NCBI GenBank assembly: GCA_050305935.1 | Contig: JBNLGG010000063.1 | Span: 1-24,047, forward strand | Reading direction: 5' to 3' | DNA from: CAJXNP01 sp050305935 | Lineage (GTDB): Bacteria > Bacteroidota > Bacteroidia > Cytophagales > Cyclobacteriaceae | Length of the DNA stretch: 24,047 bases | Part shown: one piece after another, positions 15,849 through 24,047 of the stretch | Layout: the number at the start of each line of letters is the position of its first letter | Position numbering within the stretch: position 1 is the first letter of the stretch | Translations under genes and position numbers: made by a program | The notes under the pieces: generated by a model | Databases searched by the model: none | What the model saw: the letters and a program-made list of their open reading frames with translations, nothing else | Told to the model about the DNA's origin: nothing

Positions 15849-17684
15849 TATTTCATTGTAAGATTGATAATAGTATTTTATCAAATATTCCCAGTCGAAA
15901 TATAAAGACGATGCTTCCGATCGGTTTCTCATCTCGACTCGTTCACGTCGGTCAAGTTTTACAAAATTGTACAGCATATTTGCCAGTTGCCCGGACGATT
16001 GATCGAAATTCTGCTTCACCTTGTCTACTACGAAAATCCCTTTATCTTTTGGATTTTTAATATGTTTTTCCACATAATCGCCAAAGCCGGAAAGGTTGCT
16101 TGTCACAGCAGGAATGCCACTGGCCAGACACTCCAATGGAGTATACCCCCAGGGTTCATAATAGCTTGGAAAAACTCCCAGGTTACATCCCCTTACAAAT
16201 TGCCGATAATCGATCCCTCCAAACAATGGGTTTGTACTGGTAATGAAATCCGGATGATATACAATCTTGACCCGGTCATTTTTACTGTTGACCAGGTTTG
16301 CCACACGTAAAAACTGAATGATCTCATCTTTATTATCATCCACCAAATTATGTGTCACCACAGAGGGCAAACGATGCGACTTCCATGACTGCAGGGTACG
16401 CCTGAATTTTAGCCTCAGGTAATCTTCCACATAGTCGTTCAAATTGGGGAGGCGTTGTTCAGGTATTCCGGCGGCGTGATAAAAAAGCTTATTCCCTACC
16501 TGTTTTTCTATTTCCTGACATACATTGCTCAGCTCGTGCATCATCGCCCGTGAATGTAGTACATCTGCGTTGATGCTATAAACAGGCTGTTTTGTAACAA
16601 AAAACATCACTACCGTCTTGTCGATCTTATCACGAATCATCATGTGGTTTAACCGGGCAAGGGCCTCAAGGGTAGTACCAAAGCCTTTATTCCTGAATTC
16701 AAACCTTCCACTTGTAAAGAAGTAGAGCGTGTTGTTTAAATCAAATGTGTAACTCTGGAAAAAATGCCCAATGATGAATTTGTCAATCTTCTCCTTATAA
16801 TATTTATGCAGGTTTTGAAATTCATGTAATGCTGTAAAACGCTCAATATTGATCCCATTGGGGACGATATGATCCGGCTTTCTTCCCAAAAGGTATTCGC
16901 ATTCTCTGGAGGTCACTTCACTGACGGTGGTAAAAATGTGCGAACCATGGGTAGCAGCTCTTTCAATTTTCACCTGTGGTTCTATATTAAAATACTTTGC
17001 TTCCTTTTGCCAGTCGAAAAATGGAAGATGATTATAAAACTCCGGGTCATTCATCGCAAGATATCTTCCCAACAACGTAGCATGTGTGGTAAAAACTATC
17101 TCGACAGGAAGGTTTTCAAATCGCATGTCGGGAATGGGAATCCCCGCCATCCACTCGTGAAAATGAGCTACGATTTGGTGTTTGTTTGTACGCTTGTTAG
17201 AAAGCACATCAAAAAAAACTTTCACGAGCGACCCAAATGCCATCACCTGATCGATCAGGTTATCATGGGTTTCAAAGGAAACATCGTGGCGTTCCCAATA
17301 TTGATATTTTATTTCCCCAAGCTTATCGAACACACAAAAAGGATTTATCAAGACGATGTTTGGCCGACCTGTTACCAGCCACTTTCCGAACTTGATATCA
17401 AAGCCCAACTCCTGCATTTTCTTGACAGCCCTTGCGGCAGGATGATCAACATCTTTCTCTTCATCAAATTCCATGGCCACATTGTGGTGTAAATAAGGGC
17501 CAATGAGAAAGTAATTGTCGCCAAATTTCTTTGTGACGGAGGGAGCTTTACTCCTCAACACAGTATAAATTCCTCCGACTTGGTTGCAGGCCTCCCACGA
17601 TATTTCCGCTAGAAGAGTATTGTCAATTACATTCTTGGCGATATTAAAATTGGAATTGTTCTTCGTTTTCACCTTATCCGGCAT
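15828..17684 (-). CDS. GT3-family glycogen synthase (eukaryote-like)
   Basis: A 618-aa cytoplasmic glycosyltransferase that extends alpha-1,4-glucan from a nucleotide-glucose donor. The N-terminal LAEISWEACNQVGGIYTVLR (25-44) holds the donor-binding loop of GT3 rather than the bacterial GT5 GlgA signature. HFHEWMAG (174-181), TTHATLLGR (199-207), VPNGINIERF and FTSGRFEFRNKGF follow. YEPWGYTPLECLASG contains the E-x7-E pair Glu510/Glu518, equivalent to the catalytic glutamates of yeast and human glycogen synthase. The C-terminal helix DRRERVEMRNRSE (578-590) retains the Arg-rich pattern that carries glucose-6-phosphate regulation in eukaryotes. No glgB, glgC or glgP is adjacent. A 16-bp palindrome lies about 50 nt upstream. 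Confidence 0.95.
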   Translation of the reverse strand: MPDKVKTKNNSNFNIAKNVIDNTLLAEISWEACNQVGGIYTVLRSKAPSVTKKFGDNYFLIGPYLHHNVAMEFDEEKDVDHPAARAVKKMQELGFDIKFGKWLVTGRPNIVLINPFCVFDKLGEIKYQYWERHDVSFETHDNLIDQVMAFGSLVKVFFDVLSNKRTNKHQIVAHFHEWMAGIPIPDMRFENLPVEIVFTTHATLLGRYLAMNDPEFYNHLPFFDWQKEAKYFNIEPQVKIERAATHGSHIFTTVSEVTSRECEYLLGRKPDHIVPNGINIERFTALHEFQNLHKYYKEKIDKFIIGHFFQSYTFDLNNTLYFFTSGRFEFRNKGFGTTLEALARLNHMMIRDKIDKTVVMFFVTKQPVYSINADVLHSRAMMHELSNVCQEIEKQVGNKLFYHAAGIPEQRLPNLNDYVEDYLRLKFRRTLQSWKSHRLPSVVTHNLVDDNKDEIIQFLRVANLVNSKNDRVKIVYHPDFITSTNPLFGGIDYRQFVRGCNLGVFPSYYEPWGYTPLECLASGIPAVTSNLSGFGDYVEKHIKNPKDKGIFVVDKVKQNFDQSSGQLANMLYNFVKLDRRERVEMRNRSEASSLYFDWEYLIKYYYQSYNEILKPTGV

Positions 17685-17733
17685 ACAATGTGTGGTTTAC
17701 TTGCAGTCAAATTAGCAAAGTAAGTAAGACGAT

Positions 17734-17749
17734 CAAATAATATTATTTG
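17734..17749. repeat. Perfect 16-bp palindrome upstream of the glycogen synthase gene
   Basis: CAAATAATATTATTTG is fully self-complementary and centred about 57 nt upstream of the glycogen synthase start, in a 188-nt intergenic region with no other recognisable feature. Its position fits an operator for a dimeric regulator. It is AT-only in the core, so chance cannot be excluded. Confidence 0.45.
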
Positions 17750-17872
17750 TTTTTCTCTTACAATGCAGAAATAAATAGGGGGAGCTCGATTTCAATCAAA
17801 GCGAGTGTATCAAAGAAAAAAAACCAAATAAAATCCCACTGAAATGCCCTTCCTTTTTTAAAAAATGTAAAC

Positions 17873-18703
17873 CTATGTAAGCTTCTTTAAAACCCAATTA
17901 ACATAGTAGGCCACCACTTCGTCTTTATGCTGGTCATTGTGGGATTCATGCTTGCTCTCATTCCAAATTTTAAACTCCGACTTAACCGCTTTGCTGGCAA
18001 ATTCCTCACTTGCCTTTTTTGATGTGATGGGATCGTCTCCGCCATGAGCCACGAGGAGCGGGATTTCAATAAGAGACGCTCTGTCAAGGGCAAACTTTCC
18101 GGCGGCTTTTATGTCAAAAAATAGTCTGGCAGATATGCGGCTGTGTACCAATGGATCTTTGGAATAGGCAATCCCCACTTCTTCGTCGTGAGCCAATTGG
18201 CTCGGTTTTAACCCATCAGAAAAAGTTGTGGCAGGAAATATGTTCTTGATGATCTTGCCAAGGAAAAGCTGAAAGGACGGCTCTTTGAAAGCCAGCTCAA
18301 ACCAAGGGGAGGAAAGTATTGCTCCGGATATCTCACTTGAAATCAGCCGGATAAGGTAATTTGCCACCAGGCTTCCCCCCATGCTGTGACCAAAAAGAAA
18401 TATGGGAAGGTCATTAAAATCTCGGCGCGCGAGCACCACCAACTCCTGGACATCATAAAGCATTTTCGAGATGGATCCGTGTCCTCTCTTGCCTTCTGAC
18501 TTTCCATGTCCCCGTAAATCGATGATATAAACCCCCACTTGGCTTTCGGTAAATTTTTTCGCCACGTGAGTGTACCTGCCCGAATGTTCGCTTAATCCAT
18601 GAACAATACAAACAATTGCCTTTGGCTCACCTTCGGGCAAAAATGCTTTTCCAAATAAATTAAGGCCACCTGTGGTAATGATATTAAAGCCTTCTTCGAC
18701 CAT
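17873..18703 (-). CDS. Alpha/beta hydrolase, monoacylglycerol lipase-like (serine aminopeptidase S33 type)
   Basis: A 276-aa (from Met at 18703) soluble hydrolase. Marks of the Hydrolase_4 family: VCIVHGLSEHSGRY with the oxyanion HG, DLRGHGKSEGKRG, the nucleophile elbow GHSMGG, the acid Asp in AHGGDDPIT and the catalytic His in SKHESHNDQH. This pattern fits monoacylglycerol lipase or lysophospholipase activity on lipid esters. The frame opens at 18754, but the 17 extra residues (MTNYFFLKLRLSNYSGC) are not family-like, so the ATG at 18703 giving MVEEGFNIITTGGLNL is preferred. No signal peptide is seen with that start. It is a single-gene transcript divergent from the 913-aa protein gene. Confidence 0.9.
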   Translation of the reverse strand: MVEEGFNIITTGGLNLFGKAFLPEGEPKAIVCIVHGLSEHSGRYTHVAKKFTESQVGVYIIDLRGHGKSEGKRGHGSISKMLYDVQELVVLARRDFNDLPIFLFGHSMGGSLVANYLIRLISSEISGAILSSPWFELAFKEPSFQLFLGKIIKNIFPATTFSDGLKPSQLAHDEEVGIAYSKDPLVHSRISARLFFDIKAAGKFALDRASLIEIPLLVAHGGDDPITSKKASEEFASKAVKSEFKIWNESKHESHNDQHKDEVVAYYVNWVLKKLT

Positions 18704-18770
18704 ACATCCGCTATAATTTGACAATCGTAATTTTAGGAAAAAATAATTAGTCAACCAATTCGTAAGAAAA

Positions 18771-18801
18771 TTGACAAAAAGCCTGAATTGACCTAAACTT
18801 G
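18771..18801 (+). promoter_or_regulatory. Likely Bacteroidota-type promoter for the propeller protein/MscS operon
   Basis: TTG at 18771-18773 (in TTGACAAAAA) and TAAACTTG at 18794-18801, one mismatch from TAnnTTTG, are separated by 20 nt, the usual spacing for the -33/-7 pair. Transcription would start near 18807, about 11 nt before the TTG start codon at 18818. Confidence 0.45.
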
Positions 18802-18817
18802 CGTAAAACCAATTGTT

Positions 18818-21559
18818 TTGAAAAAACTATTTTTTGGCATTTTTATATTGCTCATCTTAAGCTCCGGCGGCTATTTCTATTATCAATATTATTATCAAAA
18901 AAGGCCAGACATTTGGCAAATGGTGCCGTCCACGGCGTTTCTGAGCTATGAGTCATCCAATGCGGGCAATGCCTGGAATAATCTCACCTCCCGACCGATG
19001 TGGAACTCGGCAGTGCGCATCCCTTTTTTTAAAGATGCTGAGCAGGAAATCAGATACCTCGACAGCATTAGCGGTAAGGACGGTTCGTTGGACAAATTAT
19101 TTCGAAATTTTACATTCATCGCATCTTTCCACGTGACTTCCGCCACGACATTTGATGTTGCCTACTACCTCGACCTGACAAATAGCCAAAATCAAAAGAC
19201 AATTAATCGAATTTTTAGTGCAGTAGAAAGTAACCTGGGTTATGCCAGCGCCGACCGGCAATACCTCGACTACACCATTACCGAAATCAAAAAACAAGGA
19301 GAGGAAAAGAAATTTACCTATCTCATTCATGAGAACTACCTGGTGGGAAGTTTTTCTTCTCTACTCATCGAAGACGTGATAAGAAACTTAAACCGGGGCT
19401 ATAAGGATAGTTTTTCGGCAAAAATTGCTGATCTAAATCAAATATCCAAGCTGGAAGACGACGAAGGAAATATTTACCTGGACTTCAGCAGGCTGGCAGC
19501 AGCGATTGATATTTTCCTTGACAAGAACAAGTCATTTCCATTCAGTGATTTGGTACGAATGGCAGACAACGCATTTTTAGATTTTAAAATCACGGATAAT
19601 GAATTGCTTTTCAATGGCACCTCAAAAATGCCCGCCGGTCATTCCGGTTTTTTTCTGAGCATGTTTTCAAATCAAAATCCGGGAGCAATGACTATTCAAA
19701 AATATTTGCCTGAAAACACAGCTTTTTTCGTTCATCAGTCGGTAACCGACCTGGAAGAGTGGAAAAAAAATGCCGGGAAATATTGGGCGTCGACAGATGA
19801 CAAACACTTGAATGACTGGCTGGATTTTCAGTCGAAGTTTGAATATTCATTTGACTGGTTTGATGGAGAAGCCGGGCTGGCGATAATGGAAGCTATCCAG
19901 GTAGAAAAAGGTGAACGAGTGTTGATTCTAAAAACAAAAAATGCCGATGATGCTTTTACATCAGTTGAGAATCTGGCCCAGAAAATAGAAGAGGAGGATA
20001 ACGATTCGATATTTTCAGAGGAGTATGGAGGCAAGAAGATTATACAATTGGAAATCAATGAATGGCCTCAGCTGTTTCTCGGAAAGTCTTATTCTGGATT
20101 TGAAAATTCCTACATCACGACCTTCGAAAATTACTTGTTGGTAGGAAATTCAGCCAGGAGCATAAAAAATTTCCTGAAATCAAACGAGGATGAGGAAGTT
20201 TGGGGCAAAAATGTGCGTCATAGCTTATTCCTTGAAAACACGCTTGGAGAATCTAATTTTACTGTTATCGTAAACACTGAGAAGGCCTGGAATTATATCG
20301 TCAGTTACCTGAATGAGGAATGGAAGAACACTTTTAAAATTTACGAACCACAAATCAAATCCCTCGACAGGCTGGCATTTCAGTTTAGTAATCTCGACGA
20401 AGATTTTTATACGAGTTTTGCTTTCGGACATCATAAATCATCAGCCCCATCCACGACAGTGAGCAGGTTCAACAACCTACTTACCGCCTACACTTCTAAA
20501 AACATTTGCACAAAGCCTTACTTGGTAAAAAACCACAACAATGGAAAGTGGGAAACACTCGTTCAGGATGAGTCGAACATTCTGTACCTCATTTCAAATG
20601 AAGGAATTGTATTGTGGGGTGACAGTTTGGATAGCAAGATCACGACTGATATTTATCAAATTGATTTTTATAAAAACAAGAAACTCCAATTTCTATTCGG
20701 TACCAGTGATAAAATCTATCTAATTGACCGGAATGGAGATCTAGTAGAGGATTACCCTATCGTAATGAAAAAAGGCGTCAAAATCAGCTCGCTAAATGTA
20801 ATAGACTACGATAATACTAAAGATTACCGGATACTGGTTTCTGAACAGAGTGGGGACATCTTTCTCTTTGACAAAAGCAAAGAAAACCTGGATGGATGGA
20901 CTCCAAGAAATCTATCGGGTGAATTGGCTATTCCAGGCCTTCACATTAGGGTAAAAGGTGGTGACTGCTTGATTGCACTCCAGAAGAATGGCATCCTGAA
21001 CATTATGAACAGGCGTGGGAAAATGAAATCGGGTTTCCCTTTTGATTACAAGGACAAGATTGTCGGTGAGATGTTCATTCAGACAGGCGACAACTTTACC
21101 AACACGCAGATTTCTACCATCACAGAAAGTGGTGAATTGGTTGTCATCAATTTAAATGGAGCAATTATAAAAAGGGAACAATTATACAAACCCAGCAAAG
21201 AAAGTACTTTCTTCCTTGTGAAAGACGCTCTTGATAAAACCTTTTTACTGGTTCGCAGGGAGTATAATACCTTGAGCTTTTTAAACATAAATGGCGAACT
21301 ACTATTTGAAAAAAATATCATCGGATCAGAAAACCTTGCGGTTCAATACTACTATTTCTCTGCTAATAACCAGTTGATCATCGTAACCGATCAGGAGCAG
21401 GAGTTCACATATATTTTCGATCAGTCGGGTGAATTACTTAACTTAGAACCCTTGGAAAGTAGTCAACCGATAAGTGTTCTTTATTATTCAAATGAGAAAA
21501 CTTATCACATTTATAAATCATTTGGTAACGCCATGCGGATTCTCTCCGCTAAAGAATAA
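18818..21559 (+). CDS. Membrane-anchored DUF3352-like protein with a C-terminal seven-bladed propeller
   Basis: A 913-aa protein of unknown function. An N-terminal anchor (about 4-23, MKKLFFGIFILLILSSGGYF) puts the rest outside the inner membrane. Residues 30-570 resemble DUF3352-type proteins: WQMVPSTAFLSYESS opens one unit and KYLPENTAFFVHQS a second, each with strands such as ENYLLVGNSARSIKNFL. From about 590 to the end, seven similar segments can be read: GIVLWGDSLD, KIYLIDRNGDLVEDYP, GDIFLFDKSKENLDG, GILNIMNRRGKMKSGFP, GELVVINLNGAIIKRE, NTLSFLNINGELLFEK and FTYIFDQSGELLNLEP. This is the pattern of a PQQ/FG-GAP-like seven-bladed beta propeller. The start is TTG at 18818, with no in-frame ATG keeping the anchor. 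It is followed after 28 nt by an MscS channel gene, so probably an operon. Domain naming is by eye. Confidence 0.85.
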   Translation: MKKLFFGIFILLILSSGGYFYYQYYYQKRPDIWQMVPSTAFLSYESSNAGNAWNNLTSRPMWNSAVRIPFFKDAEQEIRYLDSISGKDGSLDKLFRNFTFIASFHVTSATTFDVAYYLDLTNSQNQKTINRIFSAVESNLGYASADRQYLDYTITEIKKQGEEKKFTYLIHENYLVGSFSSLLIEDVIRNLNRGYKDSFSAKIADLNQISKLEDDEGNIYLDFSRLAAAIDIFLDKNKSFPFSDLVRMADNAFLDFKITDNELLFNGTSKMPAGHSGFFLSMFSNQNPGAMTIQKYLPENTAFFVHQSVTDLEEWKKNAGKYWASTDDKHLNDWLDFQSKFEYSFDWFDGEAGLAIMEAIQVEKGERVLILKTKNADDAFTSVENLAQKIEEEDNDSIFSEEYGGKKIIQLEINEWPQLFLGKSYSGFENSYITTFENYLLVGNSARSIKNFLKSNEDEEVWGKNVRHSLFLENTLGESNFTVIVNTEKAWNYIVSYLNEEWKNTFKIYEPQIKSLDRLAFQFSNLDEDFYTSFAFGHHKSSAPSTTVSRFNNLLTAYTSKNICTKPYLVKNHNNGKWETLVQDESNILYLISNEGIVLWGDSLDSKITTDIYQIDFYKNKKLQFLFGTSDKIYLIDRNGDLVEDYPIVMKKGVKISSLNVIDYDNTKDYRILVSEQSGDIFLFDKSKENLDGWTPRNLSGELAIPGLHIRVKGGDCLIALQKNGILNIMNRRGKMKSGFPFDYKDKIVGEMFIQTGDNFTNTQISTITESGELVVINLNGAIIKREQLYKPSKESTFFLVKDALDKTFLLVRREYNTLSFLNINGELLFEKNIIGSENLAVQYYYFSANNQLIIVTDQEQEFTYIFDQSGELLNLEPLESSQPISVLYYSNEKTYHIYKSFGNAMRILSAKE

Positions 21560-21587
21560 TTCTTAGTAAATCTTTAACATACTTATT

Positions 21588-23210
21588 ATGAGGATAGGAA
21601 TCAGCTTTCTATTGACCATTTTTCTTTTTCATTCTTTTGCATACGGTCAAAAAACGGTGGATAAGATCAATACCAAAACACCTTATAATACACTTTCCGC
21701 TCACTTTGAATATTTGTCTGAAGACAATCGAAAGCCTGAAATAGCCGCACAAGTCATCAATCCGGTAAACCACTCGCTAGACGAAGCAGAAGATCTTGTG
21801 GAAAAGCTCATGCATATTTATAAAGGGGAGGGGATAATAGTTGAATTTGAAGATGTACCCAGAGAGCCAGACTACTACGATTCGTTACATGATAAACACA
21901 GGTACTATGTTACACCAAAGTTTCCGGAAATCTATTTAGAGAAAGTAGGCAGCAATTGGTATTACTCAGAAAATACCATTGAAGATGTAAACCGACTTTA
22001 CAAAAGTGTGTATCCCTTTGGAGTTCATAAATTGTTGAATCTATTACCAAGAATAGGAACCAAGAAAATATTTGGACTTCAAGCCTGGCAAAGCATAACC
22101 ATACTCATCATTGTTCTTTTCTGTATCCTGATTCACAAGCTATTTACCTTTATCATCCGGCGGATTATTATCAAAATTCTGCTAAAACAGGGTTACGATG
22201 AGGTAGTGAAAAAATTAGTTGGTCCAATTGCCCGCCCAATTAGTATTTTGATCATCTATCCAATTCTGATTTTACTGGTGCCTGTGGTACAGCTTGATAT
22301 CACTATGAATCATTATATCATGTTGTTACTAAAGGCTACGTGGCCAATTTTTGCTACTGCTATTTTCTATAAAATAGTGGACATTTTTGGTTTGTACCTT
22401 AAAAAACTTGCTACCAAGACAGAGAGCACACTTGATGATCAGTTGGTGCCCATCATTAGAAAGACCCTAAAAATCTTCGTTCTGATTATAGGTGGTCTGG
22501 CAATTCTCAATAACCTGAATATTGATATCATCCCATTATTAACCGGACTTTCAATAGGGGGACTTGCTTTTGCCCTGGCGGCCCAGGATACACTTAAAAA
22601 TTTCTTCGGCTCAATTATGATTTTTCTTGATCGGCCTTTCCAAATTGGGGATTGGATTACTTCAGGTGACATTGATGGTACCGTTGAAGAAGTTGGCTTT
22701 AGGTCTACAAGGGTAAGAACTTTCAGGAATTCTGTTACCTATGTTCCCAATGCCAGAATTGTTGATTCACTGGTTGATAATCATGGCCTGCGGCAGTTTC
22801 GCCGGTTTTACACACAAATTGCGATTACTTACGACACACCTCCTGAGGTGATAGAAGCTTTTGTTGACGGTCTCCGTGAAATAGTCGCCCGACACCCCAA
22901 CACCAGAAAAGAAAATTATCATGTCTATCTTAATGATATGGCTGCCTCTTCTTTAAATGTGATGTTTTATATTTTCTTTGAGGTGCCTGACTGGGGTGCG
23001 GAACTGAAAGCTAGGCACGAGATTTTAATTGAGATAATAAAGCTTGCTGAAGCACTTGGGGTTAATTTTGCATTTCCAACGCAGACTCTTCACATGGAAA
23101 CCTTTCCTGAAAAGGTGGCAAACTCACCTACCTATATCCGTAATTCTAACACATTGAAAGGAATGTTGGGAAGTTTCTTTGTCACAGGTAAGTCGGAAAA
23201 AGACAAATAG
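21588..23210 (+). CDS. MscS-family mechanosensitive ion channel with an N-terminal periplasmic domain
   Basis: A 540-aa inner-membrane channel that releases solutes on hypo-osmotic shock. A signal peptide (1-20, ending SFAYGQ) and about 140 periplasmic residues precede membrane segments at about 164-190, 210-235, 246-270 and 290-311. The pore helix is LSIGGLAFALAAQDTLKNFF (321-340), the MscS signature. The beta domain follows with GSIMIFLDRPFQIGDWI, GTVEEVGFRSTRVRTFRN and VTYVPNARIVD, then the alpha/beta C-terminal domain. Compared with E. coli MscS (286 aa) it has extra N-terminal segments. It starts 28 nt after the 913-aa propeller gene and is likely cotranscribed. No clear terminator follows; the next 280 nt lead to the rRNA operon terminator. 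Confidence 0.94.
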   Translation: MRIGISFLLTIFLFHSFAYGQKTVDKINTKTPYNTLSAHFEYLSEDNRKPEIAAQVINPVNHSLDEAEDLVEKLMHIYKGEGIIVEFEDVPREPDYYDSLHDKHRYYVTPKFPEIYLEKVGSNWYYSENTIEDVNRLYKSVYPFGVHKLLNLLPRIGTKKIFGLQAWQSITILIIVLFCILIHKLFTFIIRRIIIKILLKQGYDEVVKKLVGPIARPISILIIYPILILLVPVVQLDITMNHYIMLLLKATWPIFATAIFYKIVDIFGLYLKKLATKTESTLDDQLVPIIRKTLKIFVLIIGGLAILNNLNIDIIPLLTGLSIGGLAFALAAQDTLKNFFGSIMIFLDRPFQIGDWITSGDIDGTVEEVGFRSTRVRTFRNSVTYVPNARIVDSLVDNHGLRQFRRFYTQIAITYDTPPEVIEAFVDGLREIVARHPNTRKENYHVYLNDMAASSLNVMFYIFFEVPDWGAELKARHEILIEIIKLAEALGVNFAFPTQTLHMETFPEKVANSPTYIRNSNTLKGMLGSFFVTGKSEKDK

Positions 23211-23487
23211 CGTCAATTAAACACGTACGTCTAAATCAAACCATTCATCCGGCCAAAAATAATTCTTCATCTGGTGGTTTAAATGCACCGCCTACGGAAC
23301 TGAAGCAAAATTGGATTAAAATGTTTGTTGGGACCAGCCGTGTCGTTTTTACCAACAACCAAATTTCCAAATTGAGAGTAACGTCCAGATTCCGGAGAAT
23401 TTAATCTTATCTTCACAGAGGTTTCAGTAGGGTAGCGGGAGTTGGTTGTTGTTTCCGGTAGTTGTTCAACGTATATTTTCGGTTCAT
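23211..23487. other. Intergenic region between mscS and the rRNA operon, no supported gene
   Basis: The stretch contains a 79-codon minus-strand frame (23279-23518) that runs into the 5S terminator and is not accepted as a gene. It also has a 10-bp inverted repeat, CAACAACCAA at 23353-23362 and TTGGTTGTTG at 23442-23451. No tRNA, promoter or plus-strand terminator with a T-run is recognisable. Confidence 0.5.
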
Positions 23488-23524
23488 AAAAAAAAGCCTT
23501 GCTGAAACGAATCAACAAGGCTTT
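23488..23524 (-). terminator. Terminator of the rRNA operon
   Basis: The stem AAAGCCTTG (23493-23501) with CAAGGCTTT (23516-23524) is extendable past one mismatch by TGA/TCA. Read on the minus strand it is followed by a run of eight T. It lies about 11 nt after the 3' end of 5S rRNA. Confidence 0.92.
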
Positions 23525-23534
23525 AAAGTAATAA

Positions 23535-23645
<111 letters not shown>

Positions 23646-23689
23646 TAGTTTCTTATAGCCGATTTTTGGATCGTGTGATTTGATGTTTC

Positions 23690-23721
23690 TCAATCACTCA
23701 ATCATTCGATCGCTCAATCAC
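23690..23721. repeat. Four 8-bp tandem repeats in the 23S-5S spacer
   Basis: The units are TCAATCAC, TCAATCAT, TCGATCGC and TCAATCAC: strict period 8, with variation at the third, seventh and eighth bases. They lie between the 5S gene and the 3' end of 23S, in transcribed spacer. Confidence 0.75.
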
Positions 23722-23780
23722 TAAATATTTTACATGATGTAAGGTAAGAGGCAAGAATAAATTAAGAATATCTCTTTGTG

Positions 23781-24047
23781 TTTAGAAAATCTACGGGTAA
23801 TTAGTACTGCTCGGCTATGATGTTACCACCTTTACACCTGCAGCCTATCAACGTCATCGTCTCTAACGTCCCTTTAAAGAAGCCTCATCTTGAGGTGAGT
23901 TTCGCACTTAGATGCTTTCAGCGCTTATCTCTTCCGTACATAGCTACCCAGCAGTGCCCCTGGCGAGACAACTGGTACACCAGCGGTACGTCCAACCCGG
24001 TCCTCTCGTACTAAGGTCAGGTCCTCGCAAGCTTCTAACGCCCACAA
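23781..24047 (-). rRNA. rrl: 23S ribosomal RNA, 3' end only
   Basis: The last roughly 267 nt of 23S rRNA are visible; the rest and the 16S gene lie beyond the right edge. The sarcin-ricin loop AGTACGAGAGGACC is the complement of 23999-24012. Further conserved domain VI stretches include ACGTACCGCTGGTGTACCAG and AAGATGAGGCTTC. The 3' end near 23781 is approximate, set by the pairing region after CAGTACTAATTACCCGTAGA. Confidence 0.95.

Noticed and set aside
16869..17492. A 207-codon plus-strand frame antisense to the glycogen synthase gene.
   Set aside because: It is fully covered by a well-supported gene, and its translation is Lys/Ile/His-rich with no domain. It is a shadow frame.
23279..23518. 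A 79-codon minus-strand open frame between mscS and 5S rRNA.
   Set aside because: It starts inside the rRNA operon terminator stem, matches no family I recognise, and has no start context. Open frames of this length are common by chance.

Overview
The window looks like chromosomal DNA of a Bacteroidota bacterium, most likely of the Cytophagales/Cytophagia (inference from gene content). It is AT-rich with almost no Shine-Dalgarno sequences. It carries a eukaryote-like GT3 glycogen synthase, a POTRA-less Omp85-like barrel, DUF1080, YfiR and Tll0287-like proteins, and a cytoplasmic coiled coil reading MRAQEEEMRQNMEELQAT that is common in Cytophagales sensors. No phage, insertion sequence, CRISPR or tRNA was found. 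It is a dense chromosomal region ending in an rRNA operon.

Layout. 1-3231: a partial PLP-dependent ACC deaminase/D-cysteine desulfhydrase (-), diverging from homoserine kinase thrB and a secreted DUF1080 protein (+). These converge on dipeptidase E (pepE, -), whose last codons also encode a terminator hairpin. 3281-4402: a secreted GH26 protein with Gln where the catalytic acid/base Glu is expected. 4462-7367: a minus-strand operon prfA - beta-helix lipoprotein - yjbQ. 7556-10832: a plus-strand signalling cluster of a YfiR-like periplasmic protein, a membrane receptor (tandem HAMP, GAF, PAS, no output domain) and a Tll0287-like c-type heme lipoprotein. 10836-15235 (-): tag, an outer-membrane barrel and clpB. 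15411-17684: a small hotdog thioesterase (+) overlapping tail-to-tail with a GT3 glycogen synthase (-). 17873-18703: an alpha/beta hydrolase (-). 18818-23210 (+): a 913-aa membrane-anchored protein with a predicted beta-propeller, followed by an MscS-type channel. 23488-24047 (-): the 3' end of an rRNA operon (23S, spacer with an 8-bp repeat, 5S, terminator).

Most of the genes are housekeeping: translation termination, protein disaggregation, base-excision repair, threonine and glycogen metabolism. The most interesting parts are the YfiR / outputless HAMP-GAF-PAS receptor / heme lipoprotein cluster, which could be an undescribed envelope redox or ligand-sensing module; the GH26 protein with an altered active site; and the propeller-protein/MscS pair.
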